Positions 1 through 12,448 of a stretch of 64,000 nucleotides of DNA are shown here, in pieces (position 1 is the stretch's first letter; every line of letters starts with the position of its first letter). Where the stretch lies: assembly GCA_035041965.1 (NCBI GenBank), contig JAPYMA010000467.1, forward strand, positions 84,562 to 148,561, written 5' to 3'. The position numbers and the translations under genes are program-made. The DNA comes from Anisakis pegreffii (taxonomy: Eukaryota; Nematoda; Chromadorea; Rhabditida; Anisakidae). The notes below the pieces were generated by a model. It was not told where the DNA came from. It saw only the letters and a program-made list of their open reading frames with translations, and ran no database searches.

Positions 1-3000
1 GCAGCTACGGGCGAGAGGAGTGTCAGAATCGCGAACAACCTGCAGTTGTTTATTTGTTATCAAGCTGCAGTTATATTTGCAGCCAATCTAACCTGATAAC
101 AGATCGAATGAAGCGTGCTATTATGAAATCAACATCTGGATCACGTTTCTCCTCGTCACTGTCTTTCTTATTCGACTCTGTGATCAGCGTATTCAGCAGC
201 GAATCGATGTGCTGAAAGATGACAGCATGACTGAGCCATACAAACCATACTAACAACAAACCGATTCGGTGCATTTGGCGAGTAAAGTAAAGACGAATTT
301 ATCGAGGTGCGACGTTCCACTTTGCTGATTGAGCTGATAAACTTCTTCGAGCATCAACGTATCTCTGAAATGCAACAATCGTCAAGTGATCAGCTCAGCA
401 CGCATCAAAAAACAACACTCACTTCTGTTGTTTCTTCACACCGATCATGATAACACTCTTAACCGATCGCCAATCTGTTAACAACTTCATGAATGCTGTC
501 CGTGCAAATTTCGGTGGTTCCAAGTCGTGTTCAGGAGTAACTCCATCTAAAAGCATCTCTTCATGTCTCATTCCACTCACAACTAAATGACGGTAAAGCT
601 ATTTAGCAGATGATAGTTCAAAAACAAGTGAATAATACCTGATGAAGGTTGTGTTTTCGGTTTATTCGAATTCCCTCTTCGTTGATAATGCTCTTGTTCG
701 ACAAGCTGCCGTCCGACGGTTCTCGCCAAGAACAACATCAAATGTTCACCACTAAAACGTCCATAAATCGATCAACCTAGAAATAATCATCAAAAAACGA
801 ACCGTGCGTTAACCTGATTAATCAGGTCAGTGCCGTGCAGCAACGTCTCCAACAACTTCTCCCTGCGCGCTCTATTCCCAACTACCAATGCCTTACACGA
901 ACACTTCTCCCAGCAGTCACAATAAGCTGTCGGCGAGGTGCGTTTCAATCTGAATAACAAACGTTTTTTTTCCCAAACGAATAGAAATGCGAGAAAAAGC
1001 AACTAACTTGCAATCGTGATTTCGATGACACGTGAATGCACACTCCGTACAACAACACAGCGTTCCAATCAAGCCACACGTCTTACATTCGAATATATCC
1101 TTCAATTCACTTCATATATGTCTAGCACTCACATATCCAATAATAAAAACTCTAAAAGAATGCCTGATTGATATGCTCATCCCCGGTCCACGTGAAACTA
1201 CAAGTATCATTGACACACAACACGAAAAGTGGTGAATCATCGGGTTTACTCCCTACTGGGAATACTGTTGCATTGATTATTGAGTCTGCGTTGACCGCTT
1301 TCTTACCACTTTGTACTGAAATGAAAACGAGTGAGAAACATGTGCAAATATAATGAAAGAAGTAAGGTAAGACCAACGTGTCGTTGTCGTTAACACTTCC
1401 TTGTGCAGATTCTCGATAGCCGTCCAGATGAAGTAAGCAGCCGAATAAGCTCGCACGTTGATCGCACACATGAATGGTGTATGACCATGAATATCTCTGA
1501 AATGTAGTAACCACCGACTAGAATCACTCAGACGAATAACAACACCGCAACTGTAACCGACTTCGTTGTGAGTAAATCATGCAAATAGGTGACGGTAGTT
1601 GGATGTCGACAGAGTGTTTTCACGATCTCGATTGCATTTGTCTGTCGTTGTTTCGGTTCGGACACTGGTGTGGCGAGGATTGGCATCGAATCTGCAAATT
1701 GTGAATCAACATAAACCTACTCAGTCCATCAAAATGAACCTACTATCATCAAAAAACAGCGGTGGTTGCTTCTTGCTGTCCTCGAAACTCTTGGCGATAT
1801 CGGCGAGCACTGCAAAGCAATAGGTTATCGATGAATAACAATGAACAACAACGAAGTAACTCACCATCCTCAACACTGCTCACTTCATGTCCTGATCTGC
1901 GAATCGGATTCATCAGCTCACGCAGTAATAACTGTTCATTGCTCGGCTCAGTGCCACGTCTCCTAAGAATGCGTTGCCAACGTTGGTCGTACGATGCGCG
2001 AGTTTGCTCGGCTGCATTCATTTCCACTTCTATATTATTACGCTACTATTAGCGATCCGATGCGATCACCCCATATAAACTACAATACTAACGTTGTTGT
2101 GTAGACGCATCATCTGTGTCTTCATCATCTCGATTCGTCAACGAGAACGCATTCATTACAGCTGTATGTATTACATTGCGATTGCCATCACATCGTGCAT
2201 ATACAACCTCCGACATTATCACGTCTACTGAAACCACAACCCGAAATCATATAATACCATCTCCTTCAAATATCGATTCTTACCTGCTTCATAAAATCTC
2301 ATCGTCTTCTGCCTATAGATTTCAAAGAACGAATACAACTGAAAGCGCTAACCAGATTCCTTTCTCAAAGCATCCAGAACACACTCGACAGCCTTTGAAT
2401 CGCAATAAAGGATTGTTTGTATTAAAGATGGTATGGCTGGGTGAACGGATGTCGGTGATGGCGCTATCAGTGCGGCGATGATTGCTGTGCGGTTGCTTTG
2501 TCGTGATGATCCTAGATGAACTTATTTTCATGTTATGTTCCCTTCGCTAGTACCAAAATAGTCTTTATAATTCTATCAACACAAGATTTGGAAAGAGTGG
2601 TAGTCAAGTGACCACAATTTGAAGCTCTACATCAACGTATCAGTAAAATGCAAATCGAAAGCGACTAACCAGTGGCAGCGTTCGATGGAGTGCTCATTCC
2701 GAAACTAGTCGCGTCACTACCTTGCTCAATTGGCCTCAACCCGATCGCTGAATGTCGAATCGATGCAAACCCGAGATAAACCGGTTCTCTAAAGCCACCG
2801 ACAGCATCACGACACATCGGTATTATCGAACCATTCCCATCACGAATTACGGTTAATGATTCCTGCAATACAAACAAACGAATATCCTCTCTCCAAATTG
2901 ATAATCACAATAATTAAACTATGAGCAAACTCACATCACCATAATTAATCAACTGCGGTGTTAATTGCGGTACGCCACTCAACGCTACTGAGTTCATGGG

Positions 3001-6000
3001 AAGGAGGTGATCGGTGAGAAGTTTGCCAAATACACTCACTCGGATTAGATGCATACGACCACGCTTCTCGACGAGCATCCGCACTCCTGCAGATTGTCCA
3101 TCAGTCTTTGCACAGAGTTTTCAACTGAATCAACAACTGACCAGTATTATCAACAGTGACCGAGTGCAACTTGCGCGCCGATAGCCAATTTGGCAGTTGT
3201 ATTTTAGTTAAGTGCATCTGGAAGTTATCGGGTGATCGTGACGTGCGATTGCTGGGTGACACAATGACGAGGTCATCTTTACGCATCAGTCGAATCTTGG
3301 CCAGTTCAACGAGCTGATTAGTGCCTCCAGCATCCAGCTTCGAATTCGCATCGCTCGCCGATTTATAAACGATTCCGCAGTACGCACCATCCACCTAAAT
3401 ACTTCACCATCAACTAACACTCTTCCTGCACCACCAGCCAAATCAGCATCATAAATACTCACAATCTTAACGATGGCCGTGTCTTGCGAGTTTTCTTCGT
3501 GAATGAAAATTACGTCGTTCAACGCCCAAGCCGTTTCACGAAACGTCGGCGTTACACTCTCTTCACGCGGTCGTTTTCCATTCTCTACAATATCAAATAT
3601 AAACATTTTCTCTTCCATCGAAACTTTCTCCAAGAGCAAATTTTAGAGCCTCTGATCGACTCAGATTGAGTATGAACGTCAATATCGAAACAACAAGCAA
3701 TAAAAGCAAGAGATAAAGCAATCGAATGTGCCTTCAGCTATACAGAACAACTAAAGAAGCTACTCCACAATACCAACTATTCATTCAGTTTCAACATCTC
3801 TCAAGTGAATCAATGTCTATGATCAATTCAAACCATTTCCATCAAATGTGTGCTCACAGACCCATAATAGAAACTAGCGAAGATTATCAATGCTCTCCTT
3901 TAAATAGAGTAATGACACATTCCTGGAATATATATGATCACACTCGATGGAAATGGAGATATACATAATATCTGTGCTGATCACATCCCACTTCTCTGAA
4001 TTCGGTTACGAGCTTCTTATTTCTCCAAACTGCTCATCCACTTCCAGATATTGGCGAACTCTAAATAATTCAGTTCCTCCAAAATCGTAACTCATCGCCC
4101 TCGTAGACCAACACTCGATACTATATATAAAGCAACCTAGACTAATGCGCCGTTCGGTCCTTCCTCACCGCACTCTCATCAAAACAAATGAATATAAATT
4201 GACTAGTGCACAATTGCTGCACACTTCACATGCATAACTCACTCACTCAACTAAGAAGACCGTAACGGCGCAAAAACAAGACAGTACATCACATGCAATC
4301 AATGACAAATCATTCTCAGAAGTAATCACGACAGGTCTACTGCAAATGCAACACAACACTAAGTGGGAAAGTGAGTGAGGAAGGAACGATACGCAATGCA
4401 TTAGTGAAGGATGACTCAACTCACGATTCAGAATGCTCTTCTTATGAGACGAGCACGACGCCGAGCTGAAGGCTTGTCTAGCTTCGCTCTCATTCTGTTG
4501 GTCATCACCTGAATGCTTTTCTCGTGTACTTGATTCGTCGTATTGTGATGGTGTTTGCACTCGAAACCTGCACAGTTCCGCTAATGTCCATGCTGATTCC
4601 ATCAACGTCCCGATCTATAAATACCTCTATGTATTCTTGTATCAACGTTGACTGTGCAATCACTTACCATCGGTACTCCAGAGACAAAGCTAATCGCAAT
4701 CGATCCAGCCATATAAATGGGATGAGACTTGGTTCGTACTTCGCATCCCTCAGTGATTTCACTCACGTCGAATGTCACATGACGTCTCGAACGTGACCGA
4801 ACTCGCTCCCAGAGTTTGCGTCGTTCGTTGAATGGATAAATGCCCCTTAAACACCAGATTTGATGTTAGCATCAAATCAGACCAATAACAACATTCAACT
4901 AACCACCAATAAAAGTTGTTGTTGAGTGTTCTGACCAACGAGAACATTGGACAAGCGTACAAAGCGACAGCCTTCTCACCATCAGGCACGTCACTCAACG
5001 GCATCATCAGCAGTTTGGATACACGTTTGCCACATGCACCTGCATCCATGAATGATGCCACTCGATTCGCTGATGTTAGGATGCACGCTCGATACGCACA
5101 CGTCACTATATCCACGATCTTCTCTCCGTTAAAGCCCTTAACCAACATGGCAAAAATCATGCTTCAGCTCTTAATTCGTTTTATAATTTAACTATTCAAA
5201 TGAAATATGAACTAGAACCAACGTTCGCTAAGATGGCTTTAGCGAAAGGATGTTGTGCTACTGTACCATTGCTACTCTTCCACGACCATCCATAAATGAA
5301 ACCATCATCAGCCAATGCTATCAATTCACTGTGCATTGACACTATCTTCGTGAATTTTGTGACGCCATATGGCAATTTATCCTGAAAGCAGTGAATTATC
5401 TTTTCATCAGGGATAGATTCATGCCGAACTGATTAAATCGAATAAACGATGAACTAACGTCGTCATCATTCCAATACTGCAATCGATCATAGACTTTAAT
5501 CACTGCATTCGTACCATCCGATGTTGGTTCCTTCGATTTATCGTTTTTCTTTTCTAAGCAATGAATGCTTTTATTCAAACTGCTTGCATTTGCACAATGA
5601 TGATATTGATAAGCGGCTCACCTCCTCGATCGGCCTTGCGCCTGGCAATATCCCTGGCTACGACATAATCGAAGCCATTGCCAGTGGCTGCATAAAAAGC
5701 ATCGTGGTCAATCACTGCCGTTCCTCGAACATCTGATCTCAAGCCTGCATCTAACAAAGACAACAACTCCTCTGGTAAATACGACTCTGAACCTTCGTCC
5801 ATCTCGTCACCTTCAATACACATAACAACAATAACACGAACACAATACTACTACCAATCATAATGAAACACACCGTCCTCGTCATCTCTACTCAACAAAT
5901 TGTTCACAGCTTCGTTAACATTCAGATTGGTCCGTTGCAGCTCGCGTACGATCACATCGCGTGATTTACCTTGCAGCACAACCTCAAGTTTCATTCATCA

Positions 6001-8202
6001 AATCATTAGTTTGACCACAAAAGGGTGATCATTAGTAAAACTGAGGCAAACGGATTGATATCAGTCAACCTGCGCTTGAGCAATCAGATCCTCAGGAATG
6101 GCGCTGAGCGGTACCAATGGTCGTGTACGATCCACTATGACACCAGCCCTTTCGCCGAGTGTTGCTGACCGTCTTGACGTTAACATCACACGTCGTATCT
6201 TCGCAGTACGATTCAAAGCTAAAGCATAATGATTACGCAGTGTTTGAATACTGCCACAAATGAAGTATCAGTTCGAGTAAGCAAACCCTCTTCCAAACCA
6301 ACTAAACTGCACCCATTATTTCTGACAACTTAAAGACCTGAATTCGCGCTTGATGTATTCGTCGCCGACTCACTCCCCGCTGTCGAAGTTCCGCTTGAAT
6401 TCGCTGCTGCACCCAATCCAACAGCACCACTTCCAGATGATGACTTATCATCGGTTCCTGATGACCCTCCCTCACCTCCTGTCCCAGCCCCCGATTCATC
6501 CTTATTCACCGTTAAATGATACCCCAAACGCGCCACTCGACCGTTCTAAAATTCATTTATTTGTTGTATGCAATCATTTAGAAAAGTGATGATAAGTTAA
6601 AAGTGATAATTTGTTGTGACTGCGATACGGCTTAGTCACTAGAAGACAATGTCACAGATATCTGCAGTGCTTATCCAGACGTGATAAAGCCCTGACATTC
6701 TGACGAAGAGTAAATAAACTTTGGGACCCTTAAAAAACCGAAAGGCTACGATTGAAATAAATATCGTTCCCTACGAAATCTCGAAGATTATTACTCGGAA
6801 ACTGAGAACGCGACTCAAAGAGCATCCCTTCAGGAATAGCCGCTGTAGATTTTTAATTGAATTCCCTGTCATCAATTGTTCATTTTCAATCCACTGCTTC
6901 TAATGTTATAATTAATTGCAGTAGCAAACAACAAGAATCACCTTAAAAAGAAAGGCAATATGGCTCGGCCCGACAACCATTTGAATGATATTGTTGGCTT
7001 CGATCTCAGAAAGGGCATACGTCGTGACTGCACCATAACGATTTCGTGAACTTGCTGCCGTTTTCACTCTGAACAAAATCAGCCATTTAATCATTTGCAT
7101 GAGTAGGTAGTCTTGAGTTGTGCGGTGCTCAGCACCTTTTTTTGTGATTTTTTTTTCAAGTTCTAGTCTTTTATCTTGTAATTCAATCAGCATGGTTATA
7201 TCCCTTTCTCGATTTGACTGCATTAATCCTGTTTTGGATTCAACTGATATTCTTTGTATCCTCAAGTATGCACAGCAATACTTTTCAACAAAGAATCTTA
7301 CCTATTTCAGGGGCGTAATCTTATAGAGATTCTATCATTATTCCTTCAGTGAATCAAAAAAATGAATCTTTCCATCTGGATGAAAACTTGGATATTTTGT
7401 TCGGATTCATGAAAGTGTCTTTTATGTCCTTTCTTTTTCTTGGAATATATTTTCTAAGTATTGGAATTTTCTCTGAAAACTGTGCTTCTGGTAGAGGCAT
7501 TCTGAATTCTGTACGATATCTTTGCTAGATTATATTCTATTTTCATCTTGCGATGAATGGAAATTTTCTTTGATGCTTGTACTTTGTTCTGCGTTAATGA
7601 TTACTATATTTTTGTGCTATTGATTGATTTTTATTTTGCGGGATTTAGTTCCATGGATTCAGTGTAAATTCCTTCTTTTGATAAGACATTTCGATATCTG
7701 CGATAAGTATTACTGCAGAGAGCGATCAAAATGGTAAATAAATGATCGAGATCGACGAGTTCAATGTAGATCAATAATGAAATGAGATCAGTTTGAATGA
7801 AGTCGATCAAATGATCACTTTATGAATCACTGTAGAGCGATCATAATGATGATTAAATAATCGAGATCAAGGAGTTCAATGTAGATCAATAATGAAATGA
7901 GATCAGTTTGAATGAAGTCGATCAAATGATCACTTTATGAGTTACTGTAGAGAGATCATAATGGTGATTAAATGACCGAGATCAAGGAGTTCAGTGTAGA
8001 TCAATAATGAAATGAGATCAGTTTGAATGAAATCGATCACTTCATGAATTTAGAGTGCATGTGGTGGAGAGTAGTTATAGTAGTGCTCTGTGAGATGTGT
8101 TTGTTGGTTAACGTGCAAGTGAGAACCATACCTTTCCAGTAGTGACTGATCATTGCCAGGCAGTGGCTGTGCGAACACAAATAACTGTTTCTGATCGTCC
8201 AT
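1..8202 (-). CDS. ubr-5: UBR5/HYD-type E3 ubiquitin ligase, N-terminal part (3' end beyond the window)
   Basis: This is a HECT-family N-degron E3 ligase. The start codon is at 8202-8200 ([18 protein letters not shown]), eight bases after a TTTCAG acceptor. Coding exons I can place include 8132-8202, 6942-7068 ([11 protein letters not shown]), 6338-6545 (glycine/serine-rich), 6070-6250 and 5874-5982, the UBA domain (ending [11 protein letters not shown]). Others lie at about 5622-5811, 5437-5570, 5220-5385 and 4760-5160 (beta-propeller part), then about 4600-1750. The UBR zinc box lies at about 1500-790, with motifs [36 protein letters not shown] and [10 protein letters not shown], so its cysteine/histidine set looks intact. 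Exons at about 753-650, 560-430, 370-290 and 200-80 continue the match ([34 protein letters not shown]). The MLLE and HECT domains must lie left of base 1. Assignment rests on remembered similarity to human UBR5; exon edges beyond the first five are approximate. Confidence 0.93.
7712..8045. repeat. 115-bp tandem repeat, about three copies, in the first intron of ubr-5
   Basis: The phrase GAGTTCAATGTAGATCAATA recurs at 7757, 7872 and (one change) 7987, giving a 115-base period. Each copy is rich in GATC (GATCAAATGATCACTTTATG) and contains GAAATGAGATCAGTTTGAAT. Copies differ at a few positions, so the array is fairly young. It lies wholly within the first intron. Confidence 0.85.
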
Positions 8203-8209
8203 TTGTCTT

Positions 8210-8215
8210 CTGAAA
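8210..8215 (-). promoter_or_regulatory. Probable SL trans-splice acceptor of ubr-5
   Basis: On the minus strand AAATTTCAG is followed by eight bases and then the ATG at 8202. This is the usual position of a nematode spliced-leader acceptor. A cis-spliced 5'-UTR intron would look the same. Confidence 0.55.
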
Positions 8216-10288
8216 TTTATTTATTAAATTCTATTCGTTCGCGAACGAAGTTTCATTTTGAATTCAACAATGAAACTGACACGGCCAAGTGCACTTCAGA
8301 ATTCGACAGAAAAAAACGGAACGGAAAGCACACGTGGTTATGAGTTCGAACTAATGATTGGTTGGCTGATTGTGCTTTAATGATGGTACAACGTTACGGA
8401 ATAACTACAACCCGACGGGATTTAGCAACTGCACAAGAATGCTAACTGCTTACGATCAATGAAAGTGGACTGAGTAGGATGATCAGTGTGAGTGGTTGGA
8501 CTGAGCACTGATTGCATGCAAATTTTGAACATGAGTGATGAGTTCGATCTCTTCGCTCATCCTTGCATTACTTTAAGCGCACAACATCAAGAACGCACTC
8601 ATGAAAACAGCACATGCTCATCGTATTGATTGGTTTAATGCAAACGTTTAGAAGTATAAACATCGGGGAATGATACCATCGCTTTACTTAGTATGATTGC
8701 AAGCGGTAACAGTTACTGTTGCTTGCTAATATCACACATTCTAGTCTAGGAGCATTTTATGGATTCATTTCATTTCCTGAACATCCAGCTCTCAATGGAT
8801 CATTCATAGTACAAAATCGAATCGAACGTCAGAGAAGGAAGTGTGAATAGCAAAAAGAACACACGCAAAGTCCATTTCACATCGCCATTTTATCTGTTGC
8901 ACATCTCCCATGACGATGTCGAATATCGAAATGACATTGATTCTACTTTAATCATTTGCATAACATATCCCCTTGAATGCTGCTTTAGCCCAACCTGATA
9001 GTTTACAGGGAAACACTTTGATCTGATTCAATCAAAGCAATGAATTTTTTGGAATATTTCAAAAAAAATCCAAACTTTTCAAAGCATTTTTAATTAGCGC
9101 TATAACACGGCACTACGGAGAACAAAAGGTTACGGCGTCGTCGCAATTGGCCATAGAGCGCAAGGGCGGAGTTACAGAAGAGCATGCGCAATTGTGATTG
9201 TGACTAAGCGCTTGAATCATAGAAACTTATATCAAATGTTCACCGGAATTGGATGAAATCTGCTACAATTTTGGAAAGAAGTCAATCTGAAACTGTTTCG
9301 AATTGATTCTGAAAGAAAGAACGTAGCAGTGGTCCGGGCTCATTCTGAATGGATATACAGTGCGTTTTTATGGACCGAATCTTTGTTAGAAATATCAACC
9401 ATCGTTTCCTAATTGTTGATCATTTCTTGATTTCACAAATCTTTATTTCATTGGCTTCACATTTTTTCTTTATCTTTGGACAGATACTTCGTAGAGTTCG
9501 TTGAAGGCCCTCCTTTTCTCTAATGACTGTTCTCTGTTCAGTTCACTTCCCCACGATGCCGTCGTGACTCCACCCTCCTCCCGTCGACACGCTCGTATGG
9601 CAAACTGCGTATACACCAGTATTATCAATTCAAGAGTAAACGGCTTTGAGTGGTGCTCAGAAAGGTGCTCATACGGTGATGCGATGGAGGAAACTCGCTA
9701 TTGCAATCAGTCATTGCGAGATCCGAGTAATTTCAAACATCCTCTGAAAACGCGATGCAAAGTAGTCTAATGATTAAGCCTGAACCTAAGCTTAAGCTCA
9801 AACCTGGCTTAAGCCAGAGTGTGTGTGTATGCATAAGTTGCTCAGCATCAATTGAAGAATGCTCTGGTTATCACCATTAGCTCTTAAAAAAGCCTGAAAA
9901 TAGTGGCTCATCCTCTGTATAATTTTAAACATTCCTCGAATCGCACGTATCAAGTAACTATGCAATGGTTTCACAAAATCAAGCGTCATGAAACGTCATT
10001 TGAAGTGGTAGAGTGCAGATGAAATTGGCTATTGGATGGTGTAGATGTTTCTTTGAGCACCAAAATCCTTCATTAACCACCTCCTAACTTCGTGGCGTCC
10101 CATCACGTAAAAGTATGCAGTTATGACGGCAATATCCTTGATTTTCACGAGGCAGTTACCCTCGCTTTCCTAACGTCCACTCATTTTCCCTGAGAAGCTA
10201 CTTCGGTAGGCGCTCAATAATTGCGCACTGCCAATCCTTCAGGAAACGCCCACGGACAAGTAATCCTCTCTGGACGCAAAATCCTGGA
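8216..10288. other. Intergenic, upstream of ubr-5
   Basis: No gene recognised. It holds the presumed ubr-5 promoter. A short open frame at 9501-9770 has no recognisable domain and no clear splice partners, so I do not call it. Confidence 0.5.
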
Positions 10289-10361
10289 TGACCCTGTTAG
10301 GACTCGAACCTACAGTCTTCGCTTTAGGAGAGCGACGCCTTATCCGTTAGGCCACAGGCCC
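10289..10361 (-). tRNA. tRNA-Arg (anticodon CCT)
   Basis: Read on the minus strand, the cloverleaf is: acceptor GGGCCTG, D-arm GCCT/AGGC, anticodon arm TCGCT-CTCCTAA-AGCGA with CCT at positions 34-36, and T-arm loop TTCGAGT. The A-box-like TGGCCTAACGG and the B-box GGTTCGAGTCC both fit RNA polymerase III promoter consensus. A TTTT terminator follows a few bases after the 3' end. No intron is seen. There is one acceptor-stem mismatch (3-70, G-G) and one at the base of the T-stem (49-65), so a decayed copy is possible. CCT reads AGG arginine codons. Confidence 0.82.
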
Positions 10362-10870
10362 GACTGTTATGTTTGCCGTTGTATGATGTATTGAAATTGA
10401 TTCATTCCAGTTAACAATTAGCTGAATACTGGTGCCTGTACGTAATATTATAAATAATTATGAGCGATCCTATTATACAGTTATAATTTTATTATCCTGT
10501 TGGTCGGTAATTGATAATGCGTTGTAATGAGAGCATCAACAACAGTATTCGCAAGTTTATCGGAGAACCCGATGAATTCCTTATACCAAGTAATTGATAA
10601 AATGAATTCGCAGATAACAGAAAAGTTGATATGATCTAATGATCGTGGTACAAATATATGATCTAAACACATCCAACTGTTCGTGCATATCACTTTTTAA
10701 ATTCATTTTCGGATCTTAACTTTACTTTTTATATGATACATTCATGAGTAATAAAGTTAATTCCAGAAACAACAGTAACAATTCTACCAAAAGCAGATAA
10801 AAATGACAATCACCAATGCAATAAAAGATTAATAACAACTCTCTACATGATCGATCATTTGATAATGACA
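10362..10870. other. Spacer between tRNA-Arg and cobQ
   Basis: AT-rich sequence holding the 3' flank of cobQ. A minus-strand AATAAA (forward TTTATT at about 10488) is a candidate but distant poly(A) signal. Nothing else is recognised. Confidence 0.4.
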
Positions 10871-12448
10871 CTAATCAGTTGTTTGCACTATACCATCACA
10901 ACAACTCCCCTTAAGTATTTGATACATCAAATCTACATTGAGATGTTCCCTCAGGTGTGCTGCTAGTTTATCATATTGTTCCTCTTTGAACTGTGCATAA
11001 TCAAACTCGGTCTTTTTACTCAATTCGCCGAGGTGACCTTTTAAAAGGAGATCGATAAATGGTGCATTATCAAGAATGCCATGAATATAAGTGCCCATGC
11101 AACGCCCCTCTGCCACGTAACAACCCTCCTCAGTGCCATCATCTAAAACATTCAACGGTGTAACTTCACCCAACATCTCAGTAATGCCGTTATGTATTTC
11201 ATAACCGCTACACAGCTGATCACTTCCGAACACCTTAAATTTCGTCTGACACGTTGTTTTAATATTGTTCATCGTTGTAGTGACTGGTAGCAGAGAGAGA
11301 CCTGGTAAACAACGAATATCGCTTTCGACTGCATTCGGATCTCGCACCTCTTTACCCATCAACTGATAACCTCCACAAATACCCAGAATGGTTGCATTGC
11401 CGTCACGATATGCTGATACTATTGCCTTCGCTACACCATTCGCACGTATTTCCCGCAGATCATCGATGGTATTTTTAGTGCCAGGTAGTAAGATGATATG
11501 TGCCTTCTGGATTTCACTTACATTATTCGTGTAGAAGAGATGCACTCGTGGGTCACGTTCTAAGCTATCGAAATCGGTGAAATTGGATAAATGTCGCATC
11601 AGTATAACTGCAACATTGATCTTGTTTTGACTCGAGAGAGCGTTACGATGACGTGTTTGCAGTTGCACACAATCCTCTTCTTCAATGTAAATATCTCGAT
11701 AGAATGGGATAACACCCAACACAGGTACACCACATATCTCTTCGAGCATTTTAACTCCCGAATCAAACAATCGAATATCACCTCGAAATTTATTGACAAT
11801 TATTCCCTTGATGAGACGACGATCTATAGGTTGCTGCAGAGCGATAGAGCCGTAGAGAGATGCGAAAACACCACCGAGGTTGATATCTGCGACCAGAAAG
11901 ACGTCTGCTTGCGCGTGACGTGCCATCGGCATATTCACCAAGTCTCGATCTTGCAGATTCAATTCAGACACACTTCCTGCACCCTCCATCACGATCGGGT
12001 TGTACTTGTGCATTAAGCGATCGAAGGCTGCACATACCTGAAAGAAAATTAAAAAGATAAGATAAAGCATAGCGTTAAAAGTAATTACCTGTGTTCGTAA
12101 CTCATCAATTCGATCCTTACAAAAATATGTCGATGCCGTACTATTCCCAATGGGACGACCATTCAAGACGACCTGAGATGTGCAGTCGGTTGTTGGCTTC
12201 AGAAGAATCGGATTCATGTCAGTTTCGCATTGTACACATGCAGCTTCGGCTTGCACGGCTTGCGAGCGACCGATTTCGAGGCCATCGGGCGTAACGAATG
12301 AGTTCAGGGCCATATTCTGCGCTTTGAATGGGGCTGGATGATAGCCGTCTTGCTTAAATATACGACATAGTGCTGTCGCTAATACACTTTTCCCAACATC
12401 ACTCGCTGTTCCGGCCAGCATTACAGGGTGCAGACGAGTCATCTCCAT
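10871..12448 (-). CDS. cobQ: Cobyric acid synthase (CobQ/CbiP), intron-bearing, bacterial-type gene
   Basis: In bacteria this glutamine-dependent enzyme amidates adenosylcobyrinic acid a,c-diamide at side chains b, d, e and g during cobalamin synthesis. There are two exons: 12089-12448 (120 codons) and 10871-12037. The 51-base intron at 12038-12088 starts GTAATTAC and ends TTTTCTTTCAG. The spliced product is 508 residues, normal for the family. N-terminal ATP-binding synthetase domain: P-loop-like GTASDVGKS (residues 13-21), FKAQNMALNSF, EGAGSVSELNL and NKFRGDIRLF. C-terminal class I amidotransferase domain: nucleophile Cys341 in ILGICGGYQLMG, GYEIHNG (398-404), and His439 in GTYIHGILD. All expected catalytic residues are present. 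There is no frameshift or internal stop. The sequence style recalls Bacteroidota CobQ (from memory, not searched). No other corrin gene is nearby, so the cellular role is unknown. Confidence 0.95.
   Translation of the reverse strand: MEMTRLHPVMLAGTASDVGKSVLATALCRIFKQDGYHPAPFKAQNMALNSFVTPDGLEIGRSQAVQAEAACVQCETDMNPILLKPTTDCTSQVVLNGRPIGNSTASTYFCKDRIDELRTQVITFNAMLYLIFLIFFQVCAAFDRLMHKYNPIVMEGAGSVSELNLQDRDLVNMPMARHAQADVFLVADINLGGVFASLYGSIALQQPIDRRLIKGIIVNKFRGDIRLFDSGVKMLEEICGVPVLGVIPFYRDIYIEEEDCVQLQTRHRNALSSQNKINVAVILMRHLSNFTDFDSLERDPRVHLFYTNNVSEIQKAHIILLPGTKNTIDDLREIRANGVAKAIVSAYRDGNATILGICGGYQLMGKEVRDPNAVESDIRCLPGLSLLPVTTTMNNIKTTCQTKFKVFGSDQLCSGYEIHNGITEMLGEVTPLNVLDDGTEEGCYVAEGRCMGTYIHGILDNAPFIDLLLKGHLGELSKKTEFDYAQFKEEQYDKLAAHLREHLNVDLMYQILKGSCCDGIVQTTD

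Noticed and set aside
9501..9770. Possible 89-residue gene
   Set aside because: No domain, signal peptide or splice support; likely a chance open frame.
10871..12448. cobQ as bacterial contamination or symbiont sequence
   Set aside because: It has a spliceosomal-type intron, no operon partners or bacterial promoter, and is contiguous with a eukaryotic tRNA and intron-rich nematode genes.
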